A DNA stretch of 64,000 nucleotides from Fagopyrum homotropicum (GCA_033239125.1 BSWB01000003.1:132360320-132424319), one strand, 5' to 3'; numbered from the stretch's first letter, positions 22,662 to 33,683 are shown. Numbers and translations: made by a program. The notes: a model not told the origin generated them from the sequence alone.

Positions 22662-22734
22662 AAAGGGTATTTCAGCTTCGGCTTTACCTTACAAGAGGAC
22701 TCCTCCCAATTTGTTGAAGATCTCATCCCAAGAT
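22662..22734 (+). pseudogene. RPS13: Captured exon of cytosolic ribosomal protein S13
   Basis: After a TTGTAG acceptor, 73 nt encode KGISASALPYKRTPPNLLKI followed by SSQD, then a GTATGT donor. Plant uS15 (eS13-named RPS13) proteins have KGISASALPYKRTPPSWLKI at residues 9-28. The exon begins with the third base of the split Gly codon, as in a real gene. The first exon (MGRMHSRG) and everything after SSQD are absent, so this is a Helitron passenger, not a ribosomal gene. Confidence 0.85.
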
Positions 22735-22861
22735 GTATGTAATTCCTTTTTTCTCATATTTAGTTTAAATGCTTGGTTTTTGTATCTGGTATTCATCTTG
22801 GCTCTGGTTCAAACTTCATTCAACTTATCAGCTTTGATTTTAGGTTGTAATTTTATTTAAC

Positions 22862-23362
22862 GGGGGATCGTATTGGACTTGATGGACCTGGTTTTACTTA
22901 TCCCCTGCATAAGCTCCAAGAGGTGCTCAAAGCGTTTTCTTTTTTTTCGGCTCATTCTCCTAGAAAAGGTATATTCTACTCATCATGTATACTAATAGTT
23001 TATCTTTTGTGCTCTTGCAAGTAAGCAATCAACTGAAATTTCCTTGTCATTGTTTTTGCTGTTTGTGGTGGCTACAAGTCAAGCTCCTTAATCAGAGGTT
23101 CCAAAGGTTTCTTCTACCCGATCATGCATGAAAGTGGACAATTAGATTTTCATCTTCGCCGGTGAGTGTATTTCATAAGCAATATCATGTGCATAAACTT
23201 TTCCTGTTATTGTATATATATAATTGAAATTTACTTTGATTTAGGTTCCTGATTTTCTAGGCTAAAAATTCTTCTTCTAAATTCACAATTCTGGTTTTTG
23301 ATTGTAGTTACCGTGGCACTATGGCTAAGACAGCAGTGGAAGCTTAAAGACGTATGAAGAAG
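22862..23362 (+). pseudogene. Unidentified captured exons
   Basis: Three exon-like pieces in one direction with splice signals: 22862-22968 (GLDGPGFTYPLHKLQEVLK, then FFSAHSPRK and a GTATAT donor), 23079-23161 (SLIRGSKGFFYPIMHESGQL and a GTGAGT donor) and 23308-23362 (after TTGTAG, YRGTMAKTAVEA, a stop codon, RRMKK, then GTGAGG). They may come from one captured gene. I do not recognise the family; the stop in the third piece shows it is no longer coding. Confidence 0.45.
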
Positions 23363-23961
23363 GTGAGGCTAATTTATTTGTCTTGTTTTGCATGTTGATT
23401 TATGTAGTTTACTCTATCCCCTTAATTGGATGGTCACTTACTGATGCAAATTTGAGGTTTAGATTTCAACATCCTTTTGATTTGAATCTCCGGGTTGTGA
23501 AACTCAGGATGCATGTCCCGTTTCTGGATTTTGAATGCATCTAAGCTCATCTTGGAGACCCTTTTTTTAGAGTAAGAAAACCTATGGCTTAAAAAGTTTG
23601 CAAAAAGATGATTTATCCGGGTGATTAGAGGATGCATATTAGGTGTTCGATGAAATGCCTAAGAGAAACTATAGAGCATATTCTTTGTAAATCAATCTTT
23701 GTAGAGTTTTGACAACTTATATTAGTGTTCTTTTTATTCATTTTGTGTTTATATTGTTAGCCAACGAAGCAAACCACTTCAAGTGTGTATATCTCCAGGC
23801 TACAACACTTAAGTAACAAGAAATTCAGTCGATGATCCAAAACGAGGAAAGATTGAAACCTAAACAGTGCTTGAGATCGAATAGTGTGGAAATTAATGAC
23901 TGATTAACTTGTTAATTACTGACATTACTGTTAATGAATGTCGCATTTTTATCTTGTGCAG

Positions 23962-24291
23962 GCAGAAATCTACAACACCAGCAACTCCATCACAGCTACG
24001 CCTACAACCACCATACCCACAACCCCTGATACGGAATCCGGGACGGATTTCGGATCCGGGTCAATGAGCTTAGTCGGTTCAACATCAACTGGTTATGAAA
24101 CCGGGTCGACTGGATAAGGATCCGAAGGTGTCAGGACCGGTTCAGGTTCACAATCAACTGCAATGTTAACTGGTGGGTCTTTGTTAGCCGGGTTAGCCAT
24201 GGGAGATTCAACTAAAACGTGTTACCCTTCAATTCTGTTGTTCTTTCTTGCAAATCTTTGTGTAATTGTTTTCTTAGTGTATCTGTCATAG
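23962..24291 (+). pseudogene. Captured 3' exon of a GPI-anchored Ser/Thr-rich protein
   Basis: After TGTGCAG the frame reads a Thr/Pro/Ser/Gly-rich stretch (ATPTTTIPTTPDTESGTDFG), has an in-frame TAA after TGYETGSTG, and then ends in a hydrophobic tail (SILLFFLANLCVIVFLVYLS) before a stop at about 24291. A Ser/Thr/Gly-rich linker followed by a hydrophobic C-terminus is the usual end of plant GPI-anchored proteins such as X8-domain callose-binding proteins. The X8 domain itself is not here. The identity is only suggested. Confidence 0.4.
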
Positions 24292-24885
24292 TTTTTGTTG
24301 TTTCTGTGATCTTTAAAGAATTCTCTTGCGGGTGTAATCTCAGCTTTGAAAATCATTTTACGTGTCACCATGATTTAATATAAATACACCTTTTTTGTTC
24401 CAAGCTGAATGAGATTTGTTTTGAGGCATTTTTGCGGTTGGAGTTTAATGGCGTTTGATTTTGCAGGAAAATGATGATATCATTATTTGAATAAGGTGAC
24501 ATCTCATAGTGTGAGGTCTTGGAATCATTTTGCCTGCAAGTCCAGGAAACCCATGCAGAGGACATGAAAGCAAGCACAATAGAAACGCATGTTGTTGCGA
24601 TGTTCATTGTTATCTTTTTGATTGGGTTACCATGTTTCATTTGAATAAATTTCAGAAGAAATTCCACTGCTGAGAAGGCAAAACTCTACGACTTTCAGGT
24701 CCCAATATATAAACAAAAAGGAAATTAGATAATTTGCCAAAATTTAAAACATAAGTTGCTAGCATCAGCTTTGATTGACTACACCCTTCTTCAAAGTAAT
24801 GGATTCTACAAAGGTTCACAATTCTAACCTTCTTCACTACCCTCTTTTTTACTTCCATAATATGTTCTGGGACATGGAATGTTTA

Positions 24886-24990
24886 GAATATGTTATGGGA
24901 CATGAAATGTTGGAGGGAGAGTTCCCCTGACGACTTGGACATTGATGAATGGCTAAATATCAGTGATCCAGCTGATGTGTACGTGATAGG
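24886..24990 (+). pseudogene. Captured exon of a type I inositol polyphosphate 5-phosphatase
   Basis: The translation gives GT-stop-NVGGRVP and, after a frame change, PDDLDIDEWLNISDPADVYVIG before a GTGAGT donor (split here: PDDLDIDEWLNI and SDPADVYVIG). Plant 5PTases have the catalytic-domain start GTWNVGGxxP, DDLDIxxWL, ADIYVLG and then FQEIVPL in the next exon. The Trp codon is TGA here and a frameshift follows, so the piece is dead. A partly duplicated GGGACATGGAATGTTTAGAAT lies just upstream. Confidence 0.75.
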
Positions 24991-25610
24991 GTGAGTATGA
25001 TACTGATTTGAATATTTGAAGGTAGTATCCTATTGTGTGTTTCCATTCTTTTCAATTTACGGCTTTATTGCTTGGTCGCCACATGGTTCATCATAAGATT
25101 AACAAAAATGATGATATTGTTGCTGGTCTACTTGGTTTTCCTCATGTATTAATGTTAAGACTTAGTTAGCTGACATCTTGCTTTATGATTCCTTTCCCCC
25201 CATTGTGTAGTTTTCCATTTCTATTAATATTTATTTTGCATGATGATTTGGTTTGAATTTTTTATTTTATATATCATGACTTTTGCTTTGTGCATGATTA
25301 ATTATATTTATTTTAGCTATTGACCCTGATACTTCAAACCAACACTGAGAACCGTTCTTTCATGAATCAGTTTCGTGTAATTTATTTTACTCATTGATGT
25401 AATTACTTATATTAATATATCGAGTTATTAAACGTCTCATTCTCCCGTACTCAAATTACAAAGCGCGCTCTTTACGTAGTCTAATAGCACTTTCCCGTAT
25501 TCATTTCAATGTAACACATTTTCCTTTCGATCATTTAGTGATAAATTTAACACCAAATTCATTACATTTTCCTTTCGATCATTTAACAAAAAATGTTACG
25601 TTTTTAAGTC

Positions 25611-25645
25611 ACGGCGCGCGTGCTACGCACGCGCGTCCATACTAG
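25611..25645 (+). repeat. Helitron D 3' terminal hairpin and CTAG end
   Basis: GGCGCGCGTGC, loop TAC, GCACGCGCGTCC, then ATACTAG before a host T. The stem is about 11 bp with one mismatch. Such hairpins mark the Helitron 3' end. Confidence 0.85.
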
Positions 25646-25791
25646 TATATTAAAAAGTAATAGTTCATGGATTATATGTGAATAGGTCAAAGTTTATAGG
25701 AGAATAATGCATAAATTATAACATGGTAATTCAAACAACTTTTCATTCGTTTAAAAAACAAACAAACATTCGTTTCAAAAAAAAAATCCGG

Positions 25792-25820
25792 GACACGTGT
25801 CGGCCGTACGTTCGGCCGAC
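25792..25820. repeat. GC-rich perfect hairpin in AT-rich DNA
   Basis: GTCGGCCG (25799-25806), loop TACGTT, CGGCCGAC (25813-25820), overlapping the palindrome GACACGTGTC (25792-25801). It sits right of the interrupted minisatellite, inside predicted Helitron C. No CTAG end follows it, so it is not a Helitron terminus as it stands. Confidence 0.6.
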
Positions 25821-26043
25821 GGTCGTACCGCATTAATTGAACCGTTCCTGAACAAAAGCCAAGTTTGGTAAGTAGATATATATTATATTTGATAGGATAG
25901 TTATTTTATTAGGTAAGATGACAATTGTATATTTATATTTTTTTTAAAAAAAATCAAAATTACGTAAAAATGACATATGACACGGAAAAGATGAGAAAGT
26001 GACACGTGACATTAATTGATTTGGCTTTAATATAGTATATAAA

Positions 26044-26687
26044 TACCATTTTTTCCATAATTATTTTTCTTTACTTTTTACTTTATTGAAAACAACTACT
26101 ATCAAAATAGTAATATTAGAAGGGTAAATATATAAAGTGAAAAGATAAAATAGATTATTTTTTTAACAAAAGTAAAATGTTAAAACGACAATTATTTATG
26201 AACGGATGAAGTAGGATTCATGTACTCCAATGTAACAATTGTACCCAAAATTTTATGAAAGTCAACAAGATTTAAAAGTTAATAGACATATAGATTTATA
26301 ATTTTTTTATCTATATTTTATAGTATCATCTAATTTATAATAATATTAAACCAAAAATTAAAACGATCGCGATGATAACATTTGGTTTTATAAATCCGTT
26401 AACAGTAGAATGTTTGTTAAATTTACTACAGCTTTTTCCTAATTTTTGTAAAATTAAAAGTAAAGTATAAAAGTAACTAATTAATAATAATTTTGTATTT
26501 ATACACATGAGTGGTTTATGTACACTTAATAATCGCATGATTACTAAGTATCAAAAGAAAATTTTTACTATTAGAATTTAATTAATAAGACTAAAATATT
26601 TAATAAAAATGAGAAAGAAGGATAAGAAAAAAAGAAGTAATGTAATATCTATACACTCTTAAACATAAAAAGGTTCATTAAAACTAT
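26044..26687. other. AT-rich intergenic sequence
   Basis: No gene, tRNA or clear element is recognised between predicted Helitron C and the MULE at 26688. Confidence 0.5.
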
Positions 26688-27660
26688 GAGAAAATTATCT
26701 AAACAATACCCTATCTTTTAGGCTGACTAAATTTTAGTACCTCATCCTTTTAACTATCAGAACGGTACCTCATCTATTGAGCTCCACCAAAGTTTAATAC
26801 CTATGTTACTGTTCATCCGTTAAATTCAAAGAACGGCGTTAATTTTCAGGGGTAAATTTGTCCACTCCAAAATAAACCCTAATTTATGTCTTCTTTCTCC
26901 CCTTTCTCTCTCAAATCTTTGTGTTCTTCCACCATGGAATTCACATCCAAAACATCTCACTCATTTCGAATACAAAAGTTGGGGTGTTGCTGGTGTTAAT
27001 TCACATCCAGATCATAGATGCTTATGTAATAGTAGAATCAATCATGGGAATACTAAAGAAGAAGAGTTCAAGGATGGTTCTCAATGGTTGCTGGTGTTTT
27101 TTTGTTGTTCGAGTCAATAGAATATCTCACATCTCTATAACCTCTCTTTCAATAGATCAATTGTGCCGGTGTTTTTTTGTTGTTCGATGCTTTAATCAGT
27201 CACTCCTAACCGGAGGAGACATCAAGCTTGACATCAACCACTCGAACCGGCGAATCGTCCGTTGTCTTGTTGATTTCATCACAAACTCTGCCATGGCTCC
27301 GCCATCTTTAGTTGCCGAGGTCCCCAAACTACACCAGTCAGAATGAAGCAGTTCAACATCATGGAAAAAAAGATGCAAAGAAGAAACAATATGTAAGAGA
27401 TCGAAGGAATCAACGGAAAGATTACATAGATCTGTGAAGGCGAGAGATGAGGGAGAATTTTTTTAAAAAAATTTTGGGCTTAGGGTTTATGTGAAATTGG
27501 ACAATTTTACCCATGAGATTTAACAGAGTTTTTTGAATTTAACGGAAGAACAATAACATAGGTATTAAGCTTTGGTCGGGCTCAGTAGATGAGGTACCGT
27601 TTTGATAGTTAAAAGGACGAGGTACTAAAGTTTAGTCAGCCCAAAAGATGAGATATTCTC
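26688..27660. mobile_element. 973-bp TIR element, MULE-type, non-autonomous
   Basis: Inverted termini of roughly 180 bp (left AGGCTGACTAAATTTTAGTA..., right ...TACTAAAGTTTAGTCAGCCC; outer ends GAGAAAATTATC and GATATTCTC) flanked by the direct repeat TTAAAACTAT at 26678-26687 and 27661-27670. A 9-10 bp duplication and long TIRs point to Mutator-like elements. The interior (26880-27480) contains a 141-codon frame (26921-27346) without recognisable family; it may be captured host sequence, as in Pack-MULEs, but this is not shown. Confidence 0.75.
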
Positions 27661-27679
27661 TTAAAACTATTGATATATT

Positions 27680-30474
27680 TGTAACACCCCGAATTCTCAG
27701 AACTCAGGAAGCTACTGGTTAGGACCTCACAATGGGTCCCGACCTCAGTTTGACAACAATATTACTAGGATCTTGCAACAAGACACAAATAAGAAAAACC
27801 GAAATTTATAAAAAGTATTTTTAACAGGATGAATGCAACAAAGTCTAACAGCCTATCGTACTTAAACAACGGAAAAGACTAACTGTCTTAACAAAAGAGA
27901 AAGACAACAAAGCAACAACCCAACCCCACTCTAAAGAGTACGGAGACCTGACTGACCACTACTTTCGGATCACTCAGCTGCTGCTCTAACCTGTGGTGAA
28001 TCTAATAACACAAATAGAACAACCATTAGCTAGCTATCTAAACATTAGATAAATAATAATAGCACATACACACATCATAGAAAAAGTAAACACTCATCAT
28101 GCTTTCAAACAATCCATTTATTATCTTTACTTAAGTGATTCACTCTTACTAATGATACTTATTTTGTGACACGAGGGATTCCCAAACCTCGCCTCCGCCC
28201 CCGTGTACCCATCAGGAGTGGATCCGATGCATCTCACCTTGTACCTGTATGGTCTGGGTATAGAGAACCTCCCAGTCTCCTGGCAGAGCTGGGCAATGAT
28301 GTCACGACCCGTTATACATACACTTGGGCCTTAACACATAACAACAACGGTCGTCCTAACAAGTTGTTATTATAACACACATGGTACACACACCACTATT
28401 ATCACTCAGCCAATATCCAGAAACCAACTAAGTAAGTCGCAAGGACTTACCTGAATCAAATCACAACTCTCCAAAATCTCCACTCGGTCTGCAAACGTGG
28501 GAACTCAAATGCCTCTCATAGGAGGCAAGGGAATCAATAATGTATCCCATCTTCTTAGAAATCCATAATTTCTAAGATATACAATCTCATTATAAAAGAG
28601 CTTACTAAAAATCCCTCTTAGGGTAAAAATGACTCTTTTACCCCTGATCCCGAAAACTCCAAAATATATTAACCTAGTTCCAAACTCTCATTTGGAACCT
28701 ATTTCCGTAATCTAGCTCTCAAGAGATAGTTCACTAAAGATTTGTAAGAGTTCAACACAAAACTAGATTGTCATAAAAAAAACGTTAAGGTCCGACTTTG
28801 ACTTAAGATACGAGGCTCGAATGAAAATATAAAAATATCCGAAATAAATCTCTAAGTCATCTGATATGTGTGCTATTCATAGGGGCAACGATCTCTCGAA
28901 AACACTCAGCCGCAACCCTTACATAAATCTGCAAAGATGGTTCCAAAATTCAGTTTTCCATACTTAGCCAATTTCTGAGTATTTTCACACCTGTCCGACC
29001 AGTCTACTTTGAACCCTCATGAATCCAGATCCGACCGTTGGATTGACCTCAATTTCTGACACACTATACTATGCATAACCCTCTATGTCATACCAAAATT
29101 TGAACGGTAAATAATCAGTGTAAGGCATCGAAATCTGTCCCTAAAGATGGCTTCTCAACACTGAATTCTGGAATTTAAAACAAGAGTGAAGGTGGTCTGA
29201 GCTTCGAGACTCACCTGCAACGAGTATTGCCCTTTAACTTGGAATTCAGAAGGGTTTAGGTTCGAGCCCTCTCAGACTCACCTTCTTGTTCCCTTGGAGT
29301 GCCTCCCCAGCTGCTACCTCGAGACCTACAGGTACCCAGTTATGCGTTGCTCCTCCCACTGGACGTATGAAATGAAGGGTTAAGGTTTGCTTACCACTGT
29401 TAGTACGAGGCTGTGCAGGAAGAGACTACTACTCCAGTCGGGTTTGGAAGAAGAGTGTAGATGTAGGCTGCTACTGCGTGGAGATAGTCCAAAGACGAGC
29501 CTGCTGCTTCTAGGTTTTTGGCTATCGAAGAATCTGTGCCTCACAACAACCAGGGTGTCGTCTGTTGGAAACCTACAAAGGATCCACACTCATGTATCAC
29601 AACTGTGGTGGTGCAGCGACCAGCGTAAGCCTGGGAAGAAAGAGATGGTACCTGTGCGAAGGTCTTTTGGAGGTTGAAGGATGGAACGCAGCGCCTTGCT
29701 TCAACACACAACCGGCGTAGGACAGACAGATTGCGGCTGTTGTGGCGTGCAGGCGGAGTGATCTTGTCATCGGAGGAGAAGAGGAAGAAGGTAGGTTGGT
29801 ATGATATAGAAGAGGGGAGTCGGCTAGGTGCGTGCACGGTATGGCGCATCTGCACGATGTGATCCAACAAATCCGATCATTCAAGAGAGAGGCCGACATT
29901 TACGGGATTGCAAGCATCTGAAGATAGGAGAGAGAGAGCTCCTTTCTTTTCCATTGAGGCTGCCACGCGCGAGAGACATTCCCCTGTTGGGCTGGATGGG
30001 TTTCTGGTGCTGATAAGTTGAAGCTGCCGGGCTGAGCTGGATGGGCTTCTGCTGTAGTTGGAGCTGACGGGCTGGATAGCTTATGATGCTGAAGAGTTGA
30101 AGCTTCTAGGCTGAGCTGGATGGCTTCTGATGCAGTTGGAGCTGACGGGCTGGATGGCTTATGATGCTGAAGAGTTGAAGCTTCTGGGCTGAGTTGGATT
30201 CTGATGCTGAAATAGGTTGTCAAAACAGCCCGGAAACCTTGTCATTGCTTCGTAATGATCTCGTCGTGGCCTCGTCAAAAGATTGTCACGATCTTGATCC
30301 AAAACATGTCATGACTTAAATTAGGGTTTGGAATTCATCATTTTATGTGAGTTACGCCTACATAAAATGATATAAGTTTGTGTGGGTATAAATCTTCGGT
30401 ATCATGTAAACGGTCAACGAGTCGAAACCGGGATGACTCGGTAATAAACGGAAAATAAAATTCCGGATATTACA
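27680..30474 (-). mobile_element. 2.8-kb solo LTR of the large-LTR family
   Basis: It begins TGTAACACCCC and ends CCGGATATTACA on the plus strand, like 2012-4881. The flanks are ATATT (27675-27679) and ATATC (30475-30479), a 5-bp target duplication with one mismatch. With no primer site or gag at either edge it is a solo LTR left by recombination. The small frames inside (for example 29387-30223) are not conserved between the two LTRs and are not called. It sits nine bases from the MULE's right target duplication. Confidence 0.8.
30009..30215. repeat. 78-bp minisatellite inside the solo LTR
   Basis: About 2.6 copies of a unit with TTATGATGCTGAAGAGTTGA (30081 and 30159) and GGAGCTGACGGGCTGGAT. 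The LTR at 2012-4881 has a different GCTGGGCTG-rich repeat at the matching place (4340-4470), so this zone changes quickly. Confidence 0.75.
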
Positions 30475-30831
30475 ATATCTGCAAAATCTAAGGGGGGTGT
30501 ATTCAATCAAGACTTTTAAAGATTTTAACTGATTTTTAATAATCCATAGAGTTTGCTGATTCTGTTGGATATTTTAATTCTATATAGAGTTAACCCAGAT
30601 TCTGTCAGATTCTGTCAGATTAATCAGATTAATACATGACCAAAATTTTCATTTTAATCATCAAGCACATAAATTCCAACGATCGATCAATATGTAAATT
30701 AATATATGGCCACAAATTTCAATTCAAATTCAAGAAAAACAAGGAACGATTGTCAACGACAACAAAATTTAGAATAAATGACAAATTAATATAATTTGAG
30801 AGTAATCCGTTTCATTATGATCAATAACCTC

Positions 30832-32437
30832 TTAACTATCAACCTCCATGTGTTCTTCATGATCCTCATCGTCTTGGTCGTCATTATTATCTTCTTCATT
30901 TTCACCACCATCATTATCATCATCATTTTCAGGCCTATCATTCCACATAGCATTGGCAATAGTAGTTCTCCAAGCATTTGCATCCGCTCTTTGTTGTCTT
31001 TGGGTTTGAGAAAGGAATTCAACACTTTCATCTTCCATGCGAAGATTTGATGAAGATTGACCACCTTCTTGCTGACCACCTTCTTGCTGACCACCTACTT
31101 GCTGAACATCTTCTTGCTCAATCGGAAATTCATCTGAACGACACTCTTTTCTAAGAAAATTGTGTATTCCGGCACAAGCTAAAACCAACTCCGCTTGTGT
31201 CACAAATCGGAATGGAGGTGCGGTTTTAAAGATTGTAAACCGCGATTTAAAGATACCAAATAGTCGCTCAATCACATTCCTCATTGATGCATGACGGAGA
31301 TTGAATAGCTCACTAGCATTTCTCGGATGACGACCTTGACCACCAAAATCTTTTAAATGATATCGTACACCGCGTAATGGAGCTAAAAATTGCCGTCGAT
31401 TTGGAAATCCACAATCCACGAGAAAATATTTTCCTACAAGTATAATATTTTATTATTACCATGACGAACGCAATGAAAATATTAATTTGAAAATTATATA
31501 TACTATATAACTACCTTGAGGGACTTCAAGTCCATTTTTTCTTGTTAATGCATCAGCTAGCAATTTTGAATCGTGTGCTGAGCCTTCCCATCCGCTAAGT
31601 ACATATATGAATTCCAAATCGAAGTTGCAAGCTGCCAAAACATTTTGAGATTGAGTACCATGGCGGTTACGGTAGCTACATACATCTCGACCCTTTACCA
31701 TGGCGGGAATATGGGTTCCATCAATAGCACCAATACAATCCTAAGAGAATAAATACAAACAACTTGAGTAAGGTATATGGAAAAAAAACAATCTCCAAAT
31801 TTAAACTTATAAACACAAATCATACCTTGAAATAAGGGTAGAATCTTGTACTTTCCCTAATTTTAGAGGGGACACCTCCGGACTTGACCATCATTTGTGG
31901 TGCTATCGTGTTTAAAGCCTTCAAGGTTTTGTGGAAGTTGATACTAGTAGCAAAGTGCGAACGATCAAATCTTTGACGGACATTACAATAGCGATAATTG
32001 TGGCCAACAATAATCAAGAATGTAGCCACCATTTCTTCAACACAAATATATCTTGTATCTTCCAAAGGAGTACTCTGTCTAATGATGTCGCACAACTTTA
32101 GAAACACATCAGGATACATTCTATGTAAATCTCGAAAACTGTGTGGATCTCCCTTCAACATATCTTGTATAAAAGAATATCCTAGTCGGGTTACCGATCT
32201 TCGCTTAAGAGATGGTTCAATACGTTGATGCATCATGATCCTACTATCTTTTAATAGGATGATTATAGCTTGAATTATCGTCAATAAGTACTTCATTGTT
32301 TCATATATTTCTTCTTCCAATTCCTCTTCCATTTCTTCATCCATTTCTTCTTCAACAATTTCTTCTTCAACAATTTCTTCGTCCCATAGAAGAACCATTT
32401 CCAAACCTAATTTCATGTGTTGAAAATTAATTGACAA
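30832..32437 (-). CDS. PIF/Harbinger DDE transposase (HARBI1-like)
   Basis: Three exons, 32437-31826, 31740-31515 and 31433-30832, join in phase to 479 residues. An acidic Glu-rich N-terminus is followed by a helical region (HRMYPDVFLKLCDIIRQ, YICVEEMVATFLIIVGHNYR) and a DDE_Tnp_4 catalytic domain with D211 in IGAIDGTHIPAM, D261 in GWEGSAHDSKLL and E335 in RNVIERLFGIFKSRF. The enzyme cuts and pastes the element by acting on its TIRs, usually with the ORF1 protein as DNA-binding partner. The C-terminus is acidic (DDDNDGGENEEDNNDDQDDE). All three catalytic residues are present. Translation could instead start at residue 8 (MKLGLEMVLLWDEE). Introns are GT-AG and 81-85 bases long. Confidence 0.9.
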
Positions 32438-32631
32438 ATAGTAAAGATGTTAATATATAATTCACTACATTGTAAGATAAAAAATTCAAAACCGAATCTA
32501 GAGATAATAATAAAACAAAAGGCAACCTCAATATCATGTTATAGTTCACATCATGGATAATTATAATAATTCTAGAAATCATCAAAAACAAAACAAACAT
32601 AACATAGCAAAAGCAATCAAACAAATACTTG

Positions 32632-33683
32632 TTATTCCTTCATCTTGCGGAGTATCCAAGTTTCTCGTTGTATAGGAGTCATCTTCAAGAAGCCATCCTT
32701 TTTTGTTTTGGTGTTAAGCAAGTCAAACGCCATCAAACGAGCATCTTCATTTAAATTTGGAATCTCCATGATTGCATCCCAAGTTGTATATCCTCTCTCT
32801 CTCTCTCTCTTTTCTAGGAGACCATCTCTCTTCTCCAAAAGGCTATAAACTCCTTCAAAGGTGGTCGTGAGTTTTTGAAGTTGTTCCATAACGGCACCTT
32901 GAGAGGCCTTTTCACTTGAGCTAGAACTTCTTTCATACTCGGTTCTCCCTCTTTTATTTGCATTTCTTCCATTCTTGGGAACCTCTAAAACTTCAGGGGA
33001 TCCTAGAGGTGGTGAAGAGTTTAATGTTGGATCATTTTGAGTTGGTAACACAATCCGTTCAATCTCAGCATCAAACACCAAATTTTCTATGCTTATATCT
33101 CCTCTAGGGTCATTGTTTAATGTCGTGGCATCCGTAACATTACTACCTAACCCAATTGAGCCTTTTCCAACCGCAACACCATTCCCTATAGCTAATTCCA
33201 AGTCTTCATAATCAGGAAATGATCCATAGCGAAAATTGGAATAGGTAGGGTGAACCTAGAGAAAGAAAAATTCAAGGTAATTATTATTAAAATATCAATA
33301 TGTATGAGTTCTAAGGAATACGGTTTTACCAAGCTCACCTTTATGTAATCTTCCCAAACTTCATTTGGTGCGGTGAACTTTTTTGTGTTTGAGTCAAATC
33401 CAAAACCAGAGCTGAATCGGAAAAGAGTATTATAAGAAGTCCAACATTTTTTGAACCACTTCAATCGGCTTTGATAATTGTTGTAGGTTTTTTGGCAACC
33501 AAGTTTATTGTTAAGAGCAGGGAGTATCCTTTCTTCTATTGTTTGCTTCGTAAAAATTCCACTATTGTCACGCCATCCGCGAGAGGCAGCATCAACCATG
33601 AGTTCTAATAGTGCATTGCTCTCTTCCTTAGTCCATTGCTCGTAAACTCCCCTTTTTTTCCCATCTTGTTGAGAATCACCCAT
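32632..33683 (-). CDS. PIF/Harbinger ORF1: Myb/SANT-like DNA-binding protein
   Basis: Two exons, 33683-33339 and 33255-32632, give 322 residues. Residues about 12-110 form a Myb/SANT-like (Myb_DNA-bind_3) domain: WTKEESNALLELMVDAASRG, then NNYQSRLKWFKKCWTSYNTL and a VWEDYIK end. The middle is acidic/Ser-rich with a basic GRNANKRGRTEYER patch that could be a nuclear signal, and the C-terminus has a short Glu/Arg helix (LLEKRDGLLEKRERERG) followed by a conserved-looking DLLNTKTKKDGFLKM segment. In PIF/Harbinger elements this protein binds subterminal DNA and brings the transposase to the nucleus. It lies 194 bp upstream of the transposase start, same strand, and no frame damage is seen. Confidence 0.85.

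Larger units (their letters stand above)
21831..25645 (+). mobile_element. Non-autonomous Helitron D with captured gene fragments (3.8 kb)
   Basis: It starts TCCTTACTATACTAAAAG after an A and ends CCATACTAG before a T, with a GC-rich hairpin at 25611-25633 just before the end. The flanks on both sides are the same AATAGTTCAT minisatellite, giving an empty-site context and confirming both boundaries. The interior has no Rep/helicase but holds plus-strand exon pieces with splice sites from several genes: ribosomal protein S13 (22662-22734), unidentified exons (22862-23362), a GPI-anchor-like tail (23962-24291) and an inositol polyphosphate 5-phosphatase (24886-24990). Capture of exons from different loci is typical of plant Helitrons. 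Confidence 0.85.
20858..26043 (-). mobile_element. Probable Helitron C carrying the FT fragment, interrupted by Helitron D
   Basis: The minus strand ends at 20858 with CCCCGTAAAGTGCGGGTATTAGACTAG-like sequence (hairpin arms CCCG and CGGG, then CTAG before T), and a Helitron-like 5' start TTTATATACTATATTAAAG lies at 26043 after an A, with a T where a C is expected. Both ends resemble those of Helitrons A and B. Between them lie the FT pseudogene, an AATAGTTCAT minisatellite and the nested 3.8-kb Helitron D, leaving about 1.4 kb of its own sequence. The pairing of these two ends is inferred. Confidence 0.4.

Noticed and set aside
21831..25645. Rep/helicase coding expected for an autonomous Helitron
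   Set aside because: No HUH Rep or helicase motif was found in any frame; the element is non-autonomous.
25799..25820. 3' end of a Helitron
   Set aside because: The hairpin is not followed by CTRR and T within the usual distance.
26921..27346. 141-codon frame within the MULE
   Set aside because: No recognisable family or domain; kept only as a possible captured segment, not as a gene.
29387..30223. Several overlapping frames of 60-109 codons on both strands
   Set aside because: They lie in the solo LTR in a GC-richer zone and are not conserved in the other LTR of the family.
30786..31094. Met/Lys-rich 102-codon frame antisense-phase to the transposase tail
   Set aside because: Shadow of the acidic DDE/ED-rich codons of the transposase C-terminus in another frame.
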